This document shows, piece by piece, positions 15,204 to 23,020 of a stretch of 32,030 nucleotides of DNA; the first letter of the stretch is position 1; every line of letters begins with the position of its first letter. The stretch is from Hyphomicrobiales bacterium (lineage in GTDB: Bacteria > Pseudomonadota > Alphaproteobacteria > Rhizobiales > Rhizobiaceae). A model generated the notes under the pieces. That model saw only the letters and a list, made by a program, of their open reading frames with translations, was not told the origin of the DNA and searched no databases. Position numbers and translations under genes: made by a program. The stretch lies in the NCBI GenBank assembly GCA_011087605.1, contig JAALLE010000045.1, positions 1-32,030 on the forward strand. Reading direction: 5' to 3'.

Positions 15204-16502
15204 ATGGACAAGCTGATCATACGCGGAAACGGAACGCTGAATGGAGAAATCCCCATTTCGGGCGCCAAAAATGCAGCACTGCCTTTGATGATTGCTTCCT
15301 TGCTGACCGCTGATCCGCTGACGCTTGAGAACATGCCAAGACTTGCCGATGTAGAGGCATTAAAAAGCATTCTGTCCAACCATGGTGTCGATTATCGGGT
15401 GATGGGAAAAAAGGCCGGTGATACTGCTACGACCGGACGGAGAATTGAATTCCAGGCCGCTGAAATCGTCGATACTCATGCGCCCTACGATCTGGTGCGC
15501 AAAATGCGGGCAAGTTTCTGGGTTATCGGCCCACTTCTGGCGCGGGCTGGGGAGGCCCGGGTATCCTTGCCGGGCGGCTGTGCTATTGGCACACGGCCGA
15601 TTGATCTGTTTATCGAAAGTCTGCAGGCACTCGGTGCCGAGATTGAGATCGACGCAGGCTATGTCAATGCCAAGGCCCCAAGCGGTGGCTTGAAGGGCGG
15701 GCATTATACATTTCCAAAAGTATCGGTGGGTGCGACCCACGTCATGTTGATGGCGGCAAGTCTGGCCGATGGAACGACAATTATCGAAAATGCCGCCAGG
15801 GAACCGGAAGTCACCGACCTGGCGGAATGTCTCAACTCCATGGGAGCCAAGATCTCCGGCCTGGGGACAACAACATTGACCATCGAAGGTGTTACGTCGC
15901 TGCATGGCGCCACCCATCGGGTGCTACCAGACCGCATTGAAACCGGCACTTTCGCCGCGTGTGTCGCGATGACTGGCGGGGATGTTCTGCTTAAAAATGC
16001 CCGCGCAAATCTTTTGCAGGAAGCGCTTGATGTGCTGGCTAAAACCGGAACGGAAATTGAAAGCGGTAACGAGGGCATTCGTATTCGTCGTAATGGTGGA
16101 GACATATTGCCGGTCGATTTCTCGACCGACCCATTCCCAGGGTTTCCCACAGATTTGCAGGCCCAGTTCATGGCATTGGTTACCCGTGCCAGCGGCGTCA
16201 GTCATGTTACAGAAACGATATTTGAAAACCGCTTCATGCATGTCCAGGAATTGGCGCGGCTTGGCGCAAATATTTCAATCAGCGGCCAAACGGCAACTGT
16301 GACTGGCGTGGAACGACTGTCGGGCGCTCCTGTCATGGCAACAGATTTGCGCGCTTCCATGTCGCTGGTGATCGCCGGTCTGGTGGCTGATGGTGAAACC
16401 GAAGTTAATCGCGTATACCATCTGGATCGTGGGTTTGAACTGCTTGAGGACAAATTATCTGCGGTCGGCGCCGATATTCATCGTGTTTCCTCAGAAGGCT
16501 AA
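15204..16502 (+). CDS. murA: UDP-N-acetylglucosamine 1-carboxyvinyltransferase
   Basis: 432 residues, normal for the family. MurA transfers enolpyruvate from PEP to UDP-GlcNAc, the first committed step of peptidoglycan synthesis, in the cytosol. The N-terminus [20 protein letters not shown] holds the conserved K22-N23 pair. The catalytic loop [14 protein letters not shown] carries C126, equivalent to the PEP- and fosfomycin-reactive Cys115 of Escherichia coli, so the enzyme should be fosfomycin-sensitive in principle. [18 protein letters not shown] and [17 protein letters not shown] are further signatures. The ATG at 15204 is chosen, with AAGGA ten bases upstream; an upstream in-frame start at 15168 would add an uncharacteristic tail. 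It converges on pdxY with an 8-base gap. Confidence 0.97.
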   Translation: MDKLIIRGNGTLNGEIPISGAKNAALPLMIASLLTADPLTLENMPRLADVEALKSILSNHGVDYRVMGKKAGDTATTGRRIEFQAAEIVDTHAPYDLVRKMRASFWVIGPLLARAGEARVSLPGGCAIGTRPIDLFIESLQALGAEIEIDAGYVNAKAPSGGLKGGHYTFPKVSVGATHVMLMAASLADGTTIIENAAREPEVTDLAECLNSMGAKISGLGTTTLTIEGVTSLHGATHRVLPDRIETGTFAACVAMTGGDVLLKNARANLLQEALDVLAKTGTEIESGNEGIRIRRNGGDILPVDFSTDPFPGFPTDLQAQFMALVTRASGVSHVTETIFENRFMHVQELARLGANISISGQTATVTGVERLSGAPVMATDLRASMSLVIAGLVADGETEVNRVYHLDRGFELLEDKLSAVGADIHRVSSEG

Positions 16503-16510
16503 ACCGGTTC

Positions 16511-17407
16511 TTAAGTAGCCGATTTCGCAATCAACATACTGCGGGCGACGACCGGCGTTCGCGGGTGAATGATGCTGGATAGCCCAGCCTCCAGTGGCAA
16601 TTCATCTGATCCGGTTTTGGCCGCTAGCACCATGATTTCTGCCAGCGATGCGGTGGTTTTTTGCAGCGCTTCCACGCCGTTTCCATTATTGAGAAGATTG
16701 CCCAGCATCAAAGCTGCCGCCAGATCACCCATGCCATTTGGCGGGCCATCGATAAACCGGTGCTCGGTGAGATAGGCGCGGTGCTGCGAATCTGAATTGA
16801 TCACCAGCAGATTTCCAATATGCCCCTGCATTAAGGCAGGAGCGGACGTTGCAAGTACTTTTGGAACCGCAAGCTGGCTTGCTGCAATGCGCAAGTCTTC
16901 CTGATTGACAGGCAATTCAGTTTGAGTAAGCCAGCTCAGTTCAAATGGATTGGGGGTGATCAGATCCGCCAGATTAACCAGCATTTCTCGCATGGCGTCG
17001 GCCTGCTCTTCGGGGACATATAACCGTCCCTCGCCACTCTTCGTTGCGTCACCAATGACGGGGTCCAAAGCATAGATTGCGTCTGAGTTTTTGTTCTTCA
17101 CTGCTCGAACAAGGCGCGAAACCGCGTCCACCTGTCTCTTGTTGCCAAGATAACCTGACAGCACCGCACCGACTTCATCCAACCAGGGCGCCTGGGTAAT
17201 ATCATCCATGAGTTGATCAAATTCAGTAGCCGGCGGCGTGATCCTGTCCGCGATGCCGTGACCAGGATGCCAGGGCAAAATAACAGTGGGAACGATCCAC
17301 ACCGGATATCCCATCACTTCCAGCGCAAATGCAGCGGCGCGGTTACCCACCGTTCCACGCACCACATGGCTTGAAATCACGATTACGGCAGGTTTATTGC
17401 TTGCCAT
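16511..17407 (-). CDS. pdxY: Pyridoxal kinase, PdxY/PdxK type
   Basis: 298 residues of the ribokinase-like fold. It phosphorylates pyridoxal with ATP in the vitamin B6 salvage pathway. The N-terminus VIVISSHVVRGTVGNRAAAF matches the substrate-binding SxxVxxGxVGN motif. ALDPVIGD and GRLYVPEEQADAM are followed by LADLITPNPFELSWLT, and the anion hole/catalytic base motif is NGMGD near residue 220, where most relatives have GTGD. The start at 17407 is preferred because the upstream extension to 17479 lacks homology-like sequence. It is divergent from lemA (113-base spacer) and convergent with murA. A hydroxymethylpyrimidine kinase role is less likely. Confidence 0.88.
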   Translation of the reverse strand: MASNKPAVIVISSHVVRGTVGNRAAAFALEVMGYPVWIVPTVILPWHPGHGIADRITPPATEFDQLMDDITQAPWLDEVGAVLSGYLGNKRQVDAVSRLVRAVKNKNSDAIYALDPVIGDATKSGEGRLYVPEEQADAMREMLVNLADLITPNPFELSWLTQTELPVNQEDLRIAASQLAVPKVLATSAPALMQGHIGNLLVINSDSQHRAYLTEHRFIDGPPNGMGDLAAALMLGNLLNNGNGVEALQKTTASLAEIMVLAAKTGSDELPLEAGLSSIIHPRTPVVARSMLIAKSAT

Positions 17408-17520
17408 GGAGGGCCTCGGTACGATTGATTGCCGTTGGTTTAAACTTCGTCTTTCACGGCCTGCACCGTTGTGGCACACTTCGCATTAAGGGCTCAATAA
17501 ATTTGCCGAAAGATACTGCG

Positions 17521-18141
17521 ATGATTTCTTCCGTATATTTTCCACTTCATCAAATCCGCCGCGTTTGCGCTTTGATGCTCTGCTTGGCCCTGCTGGCTGG
17601 CTGCGGTGTTAATAATATTCCCACATATGAAGAGAACGCCAAGGCCAAATGGTCCCAGGTGCTGAACCAGTACAAGCGCCGATCAGATCTAATTCCCAAT
17701 CTGATCGAGACCGTGAAAGGTTTTGCCGCCCACGAAAAGGATGTTCTGACCGCAGTGGTGGAAGCGCGGGCCAAGGCAACCAGCGTTCAGGTTTCTCCCG
17801 ACATGCTGACAAATGGTGATGCGGTCAAAGGGTTTCTTGAAAACCAGGGAGCGTTAGGCGGTGCCCTGTCGCGTCTACTGGTGACGGTCGAGCGATACCC
17901 TGAGTTGAAATCCAGTCAGAATTTTTTGGCCTTGCAATCGCAACTTGAGGGAACGGAAAACCGTATTTCGGTGGCTCGTCGTGACTATATTGAAGCTGTG
18001 CGTCTTTATAATACCGAGCTGAAAACTATTCCTGGCAGGTGGTGGCGCAGTTGGCTGTATGCCGGGAATGACCCCATGGCGACCTTTGATGTGGCACCGG
18101 AAGAAACGGCAACACCAAAGGTCAATTTTGACAGCAATTGA
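17521..18141 (+). CDS. lemA: LemA family lipoprotein
   Basis: 206 residues from the ATG at 17521. A signal peptide with lipobox LALLAGC predicts lipidation near residue 25. The LemA core follows: YEENAKAKWSQVLNQYKRRS, DLIPNLIETVKGFAAHEKDV and LTAVVEARAKA. The rest is long and helical, with YPELKSSQNFLALQSQLEGT, ENRISVARRDYIEAVRLYNT and a C-terminal IPGRWW. It is probably a periplasmic, membrane-anchored helical protein whose biochemical role is unsettled in bacteria. The gene stands 10 bases before a TPM-domain gene, the classical lemA-ygcG type pairing. Confidence 0.93.
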   Translation: MISSVYFPLHQIRRVCALMLCLALLAGCGVNNIPTYEENAKAKWSQVLNQYKRRSDLIPNLIETVKGFAAHEKDVLTAVVEARAKATSVQVSPDMLTNGDAVKGFLENQGALGGALSRLLVTVERYPELKSSQNFLALQSQLEGTENRISVARRDYIEAVRLYNTELKTIPGRWWRSWLYAGNDPMATFDVAPEETATPKVNFDSN

Positions 18142-18151
18142 AGGTTGAAAG

Positions 18152-18985
18152 TTGAAACGCTTTTTCAATCCCATTCTGGCGACGCTGGCGGTAATTATTG
18201 GCCTGACGGTTTTCTTTGACGCAGCTCAGTACCCGGTTTTCAGTCAACAAGCAGTTCCTACGCTCACGGGTCGTGTGGTCGATTTGGCAAACATGATCAA
18301 TGCCGGTGACGAGGCGGATCTGACGGCGCGATTGGAAGCCCATGAGAAAGTTACAAGTAATCAGATAGCGGTGCTGACCATTTCCTCTCTTCAAGGCGAG
18401 GCGCTAGAGGACTATAGCCTTCGGGTGGCGCGCAGTTGGGCGCTGGGTCAAAAGGACGCCAATAACGGTGTCCTGTTTCTGGTGGCCAAGAACGATCGCA
18501 AGATGCGCATTGAAGTCGGTTATGGTCTTGAGGGCACGCTGACTGATGCAATCTCTTCCTTCATCATTCGTCAAACGGTAACGCCACTCTTCAAACAGGG
18601 CTTGTTTAATGGTGGCATTGTTGCTGCTACGGGCCAAATAATCGACGTTCTGGAATCCGATGAAGCTGGATTGGAAGATTGGCGCCAACGATCCAGGAAA
18701 ACATCGTCTGGCCGGGATCCGGAATGGCCCGTGTATACCTTTGTAGCGCTCTGGTTGATGATCATGTTCGGAGGGCTTTTGACGAACATTTTGGTGCGCG
18801 TGTTCGGGCGTGAAATCAAGCCCGGACATTATCGGTGGCTGGGCATGGACGCCGGGCCGAACGCCCCGAGGTCAAAGCGAAGCGGCAGCTCTTCGGGAGG
18901 TGGAGGTTGGTCGGGTGGCAGCAGTGGCGGCTTCAGCGGTGGTGGTGGAAGTTTTGGCGGTGGCGGATCGTCGGGAGGGTGGTAA
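18152..18985 (+). CDS. TPM domain membrane protein with Gly-rich tail (YgcG type)
   Basis: 277 residues. An N-terminal hydrophobic segment (residues 7-23) acts as signal or anchor. A TPM domain follows (about residues 38-165, with VDLANMINAGDEADLTARLE, then NGVLFLVAKNDRKMRIEVGY and GLEGTLTDA), and then a membrane segment near residues 193-214. The last 35 residues are almost only Gly and Ser with a few aromatic residues (GGGGWSGGSSGGFSGGGGSF). The start seems to be the TTG at 18152 with GAAGG seven bases upstream; no ATG exists before the TPM domain. It belongs with the LemA protein and a second TPM protein that overlaps its stop by one base. Family function is unclear, with links to photosystem repair in plants and to envelope functions in bacteria. 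Confidence 0.9.
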   Translation: MKRFFNPILATLAVIIGLTVFFDAAQYPVFSQQAVPTLTGRVVDLANMINAGDEADLTARLEAHEKVTSNQIAVLTISSLQGEALEDYSLRVARSWALGQKDANNGVLFLVAKNDRKMRIEVGYGLEGTLTDAISSFIIRQTVTPLFKQGLFNGGIVAATGQIIDVLESDEAGLEDWRQRSRKTSSGRDPEWPVYTFVALWLMIMFGGLLTNILVRVFGREIKPGHYRWLGMDAGPNAPRSKRSGSSSGGGGWSGGSSGGFSGGGGSFGGGGSSGGW

Positions 18986-19635
18986 TGAGTTCAATACAGA
19001 ATCAACACACTGTGTCGGTCGAAGATCACAACCGAATTACGCTAGCCATACGAACCATGGAAAAGCGAACGTCCGGTGAGATTTTTGCCGTCGTGGCGCG
19101 ACAATCTGACGATTATTTTTATGTCGCTGGATTTATGGCTGGACTGTGGGCACTGTTGTTGGGATGTGTTCTGGCGATTGCGGCAACCGTATCGAATATG
19201 CCGATCAACCTGACGGTTCTGGCCGGAGCGCAAATAGCGAGTTTTGCAAGCTTTTTGCTGATTTTTAAATATTTTCCAGCAATTCGCTTGTGGTTTGTAC
19301 CCCGGTCAATCGCTTACCGGCGCGCCTCAAACAATGCTGTGCGGCAGTTTTTGGCGCACGGAATTCACACAACATCGGACCGGTCCGGTGTTTTGATATT
19401 TGTATCATTGGCCGAACAATATGCTGAAATTGTTGCCGATGCGGGCATTAATCAGGAAGTTGAGCAATCGCAATGGGATGCGATGATTGGGGTTTTGATT
19501 GATCACGCAAAACGCGACGAACTGGCCAATGGTTTCGTTGAGGTAATCAATCGGGCAGGGGTATTGTTGGAAACCCATTTTCCGCGCCGTGAAGGTGAGG
19601 AAATCGAATTGGATGACAGATTAATCGAAATCTAG
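18985..19635 (+). CDS. TPM domain protein, second copy, two membrane segments
   Basis: 216 residues from the ATG at 18985, which uses the final A of the previous stop (TAATG); the ribosome binding site GGGAGG lies inside the Gly-rich repeat of the upstream gene. A split TPM domain is seen: VEDHNRITLAIRTMEKRTSG and EIFAVVARQSDDY come first, then two hydrophobic segments (about residues 46-67 and 73-95). FVPRSIAYRRASNNAVRQFL, SGVLIFVSLAEQYAEIVADA and GINQEV follow. There is no signal peptide. The insertion of membrane segments into the domain is characteristic of the YgcG-partner proteins found next to lemA. Transcribed with lemA and the first TPM gene. Confidence 0.87.
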   Translation: MSSIQNQHTVSVEDHNRITLAIRTMEKRTSGEIFAVVARQSDDYFYVAGFMAGLWALLLGCVLAIAATVSNMPINLTVLAGAQIASFASFLLIFKYFPAIRLWFVPRSIAYRRASNNAVRQFLAHGIHTTSDRSGVLIFVSLAEQYAEIVADAGINQEVEQSQWDAMIGVLIDHAKRDELANGFVEVINRAGVLLETHFPRREGEEIELDDRLIEI

Positions 19636-19757
19636 AGCCGGATTGGCTTTGCCAGGCGTTCGGGTGTGATTGATTATTGCTTTAGCAGTAGCAAGTTTTG
19701 ATCTTGAGCTTGTGATCAGGATTGCATATGTGTTTGGCAACGAATTGGGAGCCGAAC

Positions 19758-20051
19758 ATGCAAGCAATCTTTTGGGTAATTCACACGATACTCGAAATCT
19801 ACTGGTGGATTGTCATTCTGTCAGTTGTCTTGTCTTGGCTTTACGCTTTCAACGTGGTCAATCCATCAAACCAGTTTGTGCGGGCGGTTGGCCAGTTTGT
19901 TCACGACGCCACCGAGCCGCTGTTGAGCCGTATTCGAAGGTTTATGCCCAATCTCGGCACGATTGATATTTCGCCAATTGTTTTGTTGCTGGCGATTACG
20001 TTCCTGCAGATTCTGCTGCGTACCAGCATAGCACCGGCATTTGGCGTTTGA
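19758..20051 (+). CDS. YggT family membrane protein
   Basis: 97 residues with two hydrophobic regions (about residues 5-30 and 72-90) separated by the family pattern NPSNQFVRAVGQFVHDATEP, LLSRIRRFMPNLGTIDISPI. This is the short one-repeat form common in alphaproteobacteria. YggT proteins are inner-membrane proteins linked to osmotic tolerance and possibly to cell division; the exact function is open. The ATG at 19758 has TTGGGAG six bases upstream, and earlier in-frame starts lack a site. It is 122 bases after the TPM gene, so it may have its own promoter. A convergent acetyltransferase follows. Confidence 0.9.
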   Translation: MQAIFWVIHTILEIYWWIVILSVVLSWLYAFNVVNPSNQFVRAVGQFVHDATEPLLSRIRRFMPNLGTIDISPIVLLLAITFLQILLRTSIAPAFGV

Positions 20052-20108
20052 GGCGAACTTTCGCGGCTCTGGATTATTCCAATGGAAACCTAGTCTAGGA
20101 TTCTGGTC

Positions 20109-20615
20109 CTAACTCCACGCAAAGGCGACTTTGTTCAGAGTCTTGGCGTTGAAAGTCTCACTGCCTTCAGCAATGTCGACACCGCCGGCATTTTTGTAAA
20201 ACTGCATGGCAGGATGATTTTCCTCCAACACCCAAACAACACAGCCCTTAAATCCGGTACGCTGCAATTGTTCGCGGGCGGCAATGAACAGCTTTTTACC
20301 AATGCCAACGCCCTGATATTCCGGCAGCAGATAAAGTTCGTATACTTCACCTTCCTGAGAAAGGGCAGAAACACGATTGGGACCGATCGTGGCGTAGCCG
20401 ACAATCTGGTTGTCGGTTTCCATCACCAGAACCCGGGTCGAGTTGCGTATCGCGCGGGCCCACCATTTGGGATCACGGCGCCGGATCATGGTGTCGAGCG
20501 ACTTGTGAGGGATCAATCCAGTATAGGCCTGCCGCCACGATGCATCGTGAATGGCAGAAATACCAAATGCGTCTGCAACTTCTGCAGGGCGTGTTTCAAG
20601 GGACAGCGTACTCAT
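20109..20615 (-). CDS. GNAT family N-acetyltransferase
   Basis: 168 residues forming one GNAT domain. The acetyl-CoA motif is EGEVYELYLLPEYQGVGIGK (Q-G-V-G-I-G phosphate loop). It is followed by KLFIAAREQLQRTGFKGCVV, WVLEENHPAMQFYKNAGG, the usual strand-helix with the tyrosine general acid, and an N-terminal RPAEVADAFGISAIHDASWR. The substrate is unknown; resemblance to small-molecule or ribosomal-protein acetyltransferases cannot be resolved by eye. No ribosome binding site is visible, and a CtrA-like box ends 14 bases before the start, so the transcript may be nearly leaderless. Confidence 0.9.
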   Translation of the reverse strand: MSTLSLETRPAEVADAFGISAIHDASWRQAYTGLIPHKSLDTMIRRRDPKWWARAIRNSTRVLVMETDNQIVGYATIGPNRVSALSQEGEVYELYLLPEYQGVGIGKKLFIAAREQLQRTGFKGCVVWVLEENHPAMQFYKNAGGVDIAEGSETFNAKTLNKVAFAWS

Positions 20616-20628
20616 GGGTGAAGTCTAG

Positions 20629-20645
20629 TTAACGATTTTTTAACC
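20629..20645. promoter_or_regulatory. CtrA-like box upstream of GNAT gene
   Basis: TTAA-CGATTTT-TTAACC fits the full CtrA site TTAA-N7-TTAAC. It lies 14-30 bases upstream of the acetyltransferase start, in the divergent spacer shared with the betC operon. About half a match to TTAA-N7-TTAA is expected by chance in 32 kb, so location is the main support. Confidence 0.45.
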
Positions 20646-20744
20646 AACAAGGCCTGAACGACCTAAATTGCTCAGAAAAACGGTAATAATGCCTGATTGG
20701 GCCGTGTTTTTGATTTCATAGTTAATCGAGAAGTTTTTGATCTC

Positions 20745-20766
20745 GCGCCATGGAATGGCGCTTTTT
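20745..20766 (+). terminator. Intrinsic-terminator-like hairpin in the leader of the betC operon
   Basis: GCGCCAT-GGA-ATGGCGC forms a perfect 7-bp stem with a 3-base loop and is followed at once by TTTTT. The run of T is on the + strand only. It ends 69 bases before the first gene of the operon and no + strand gene ends nearby, so it would act as an attenuator or end a short RNA. Confidence 0.6.
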
Positions 20767-20835
20767 AGCTTCCGTTCAAGGCGATTTGCTGATTGTCTGG
20801 GGCACGATGATCGCGCGGTTTTAGAGGCATTTTCG

Positions 20836-22056
20836 ATGAAATTAAAAGACATCAAAACCTTTGTCGTTGGCAATCCGCCACCATCCTTTGGTGGGCGATA
20901 TTTTCTGTTTGTAAAAGTTACAACGGACAACGGCATTGTTGGCTATGGTGAAATCTACGCCGCCAGCGTTGGACCCAAGGTACAGTGTGCAGTTGCCGAG
21001 GACCTGTTCGCCCGGCACTGTGTGGGGCAACCACCGAATGACATTGAGCGCATGTTTCGCCGATTTCATTCATCGGGATTTTCACAGCGGCCAGACCCCA
21101 CAGTGATGGGTGCGTTTTCAGCCATTGAAATGGCCTGTTGGGATATTTTTGGCAAAGCACTGGATAAGCCGATACACGAATTGATGGGCGGCTTGGTGAA
21201 TGAGCGTCTGCGCTCCTACACCTACCTTTATCCAGATGAGTCTCAAGACCCGGCAACATTCTATAATGACGCGGATCTCTCGGCGGAACGGGCGGCGGTG
21301 TATGCCGACCAAGGATTTACAGCGCTAAAATTTGACCCCGCGGGGCCCTGCACCATTTATGACCCACATCAGCCGGCTGTGGTCGATCTGGATCGTTCAG
21401 AAAAATTTTGTCGGAAGGTTCGTGAGGCTGTTGGAAATCGTGCTGATCTGTTGTTTGGCACTCATGGTCAGTTTACCGCGTCTGGTGCCATTCGCATGGC
21501 TCAGCGATTGGCACCCTATGAACCGCTTTGGTTTGAAGAACCAACACCACCTGAAGTGCCAGAGGAAATGGCAAAAGTTGCGGCCCAATCGAGCGTCCCA
21601 ATCGCCACCGGAGAACGGCTGACAACCAAGTATGAATTTGCCCGTGTTTTGAAATGTGGTGCAGCCTCAATTCTGCAGCCGGCTCTGGGGCGTGTTGGCG
21701 GAATTTGGGAAGCCAAGAAAATCGCGGCTTTGGCCGAAGTTCATTACGCACAGATGGCACCTCATCTATATTGCGGACCGATTGAAGCGCTGGCGAATAT
21801 TCAACTGGGCGCCAGTATTCCAAATTTCCTGGTGTTGGAATCGATTCAGCAGTTTGGCGGCTTTCACGCTCAATTGCTCGATCAACCAATCAACTGGGTA
21901 GAGGGATACGTCTATCCGTCTTCTCGCCCCGGCCTGGGACATGAACTCAACGAAGACGTGGCGGAGGCTCATCCCTATGACGGGGATCGACTGCACTTGG
22001 AGATGCAGAATGAGCCTTATAATTATTCTAAAGAAAATCGATTTGCCGGGGGTTAA
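20836..22056 (+). CDS. Enolase superfamily (mandelate racemase/dehydratase-like) protein
   Basis: 406 residues. The N-terminal capping domain (residues 1-125) is followed by the barrel: FTALKFDP near residue 160 (the KFDP style of galactonate dehydratase relatives), WFEEPTPPE and ATGERLTTK (two glutamate metal ligands), and APHLYCGPI carrying the late histidine base. The first metal ligand normally lies in a DxHxR-like motif; here that place reads LLFGTHGQFT, with Gly or Thr where Asp is expected. The likely reaction class is dehydration or epimerisation of a sugar or hydroxy acid, but the substrate is unknown and the altered ligand adds doubt. AGAGG lies eight bases before the ATG at 20836. 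First gene of the operon, 4 bases before the next. Confidence 0.85.
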   Translation: MKLKDIKTFVVGNPPPSFGGRYFLFVKVTTDNGIVGYGEIYAASVGPKVQCAVAEDLFARHCVGQPPNDIERMFRRFHSSGFSQRPDPTVMGAFSAIEMACWDIFGKALDKPIHELMGGLVNERLRSYTYLYPDESQDPATFYNDADLSAERAAVYADQGFTALKFDPAGPCTIYDPHQPAVVDLDRSEKFCRKVREAVGNRADLLFGTHGQFTASGAIRMAQRLAPYEPLWFEEPTPPEVPEEMAKVAAQSSVPIATGERLTTKYEFARVLKCGAASILQPALGRVGGIWEAKKIAALAEVHYAQMAPHLYCGPIEALANIQLGASIPNFLVLESIQQFGGFHAQLLDQPINWVEGYVYPSSRPGLGHELNEDVAEAHPYDGDRLHLEMQNEPYNYSKENRFAGG

Positions 22057-22060
22057 ATAC

Positions 22061-23020
22061 ATGAAAGTTGGATTTATCGGGCTGGGAAATGTCGGCGGAA
22101 AGCTGGCCGGATCCTTGATTAGAAACGGTTTCGACACGACGGTGCGCGATTTGAACAAGCAGGTTGCGCAAGGATTTCTGGATCTGGGGGCTTCTTGGGC
22201 CGACAGCCCAAAAGAGATGGCAGAAAAGTGTGATTTGATCATAACCTGCCTGCCGTCTCCCAGAGCCTGTGCGCTGGTCATGGAAGCGGAAGACGGCATT
22301 CTTGCCGGCCTGTCTTCCGGAAAGATCTGGGCAGAGATGTCGACAACGGATGTGGAAGAAGTGAAGCGCATCGCTGGATTGGTGGAAGCCAAGGGAGCTT
22401 CTGCGATTGAATGTCCGGTATCTGGTGGATGCCATCGGGCAGCGACTGGCAACATTTCAATTTTTGCTGGATGCGAACGTGAAACATTCGAACGCATGTT
22501 GCCGCTTTTGACGACACTGGGTCGCAGGGTATTGCACACCGGGCCCATCGGCTCTGCATCGATGCTGAAAGTCATGACCAACTATCTGGCCACGGCGAAC
22601 CTGCTGACCATCAGTGAAGCCATGACAACCATGAAAGCCGCCGGCATGGATCTGGCAACGACATATGAAGCGATTGCGATCAGCTCGGGAACCTCTTTTG
22701 TTGCGGAAACCGAAGGTCAGGTCATCTTGAACGGCAGCCGGGATATCTCGTTTACGATGGATCTGGTTTCCAAAGATATTGGTCTGTTTCAGGAGATCGC
22801 GGAGCGACACAATGTGCCGCTGGAAATCTCGCCACTGATGGTTGATATCTTTAAGGATGGTGAAGCGCGATATGGACCGCGTGAATTGTCACCCAACATC
22901 ATCAAACGGTTAGAGGATCAAATGGGATTTGAAGTTCTGGCGGATGGTTTTCCTACCGAGATGATGGATGATGAACCTGAACAACCTGGTTATGAAGTTG
23001 TCCCACGAGGCCGCGACTGA
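22061..23020 (+). CDS. NAD(P)-binding beta-hydroxyacid dehydrogenase (3-hydroxyisobutyrate type)
   Basis: 319 residues. The Rossmann motif MKVGFIGLGNVGGKLAGSL is at the N-terminus, the substrate motif PVSGGCHRAATGNISIFAGC at about residues 119-138, and the catalytic lysine is K170 in MLKVMTNYLATANL. The family includes 3-hydroxyisobutyrate, tartronate semialdehyde and gamma-hydroxybutyrate dehydrogenases; the tail of 20 acidic residues is an addition. The start is the ATG at 22061, 4 bases after the previous stop. The 3' end overlaps betC by one base (TGATG). It probably oxidises or reduces a hydroxy acid from the pathway of the preceding dehydratase-like protein, but the substrate is not readable. 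Confidence 0.9.
   Translation: MKVGFIGLGNVGGKLAGSLIRNGFDTTVRDLNKQVAQGFLDLGASWADSPKEMAEKCDLIITCLPSPRACALVMEAEDGILAGLSSGKIWAEMSTTDVEEVKRIAGLVEAKGASAIECPVSGGCHRAATGNISIFAGCERETFERMLPLLTTLGRRVLHTGPIGSASMLKVMTNYLATANLLTISEAMTTMKAAGMDLATTYEAIAISSGTSFVAETEGQVILNGSRDISFTMDLVSKDIGLFQEIAERHNVPLEISPLMVDIFKDGEARYGPRELSPNIIKRLEDQMGFEVLADGFPTEMMDDEPEQPGYEVVPRGRD

Noticed and set aside
18885-18982. Tandem DNA repeat in the Gly/Ser-coding end of the TPM gene, considered as CRISPR-like or minisatellite
   Set aside because: The period is irregular and is explained by GGN codons of a Gly-rich protein tail.
20084-20100. Small palindrome CCTAG-T-CTAGG between yggT and the GNAT gene as a bidirectional terminator
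   Set aside because: A one-base loop cannot form a hairpin and no T-run follows on either strand.
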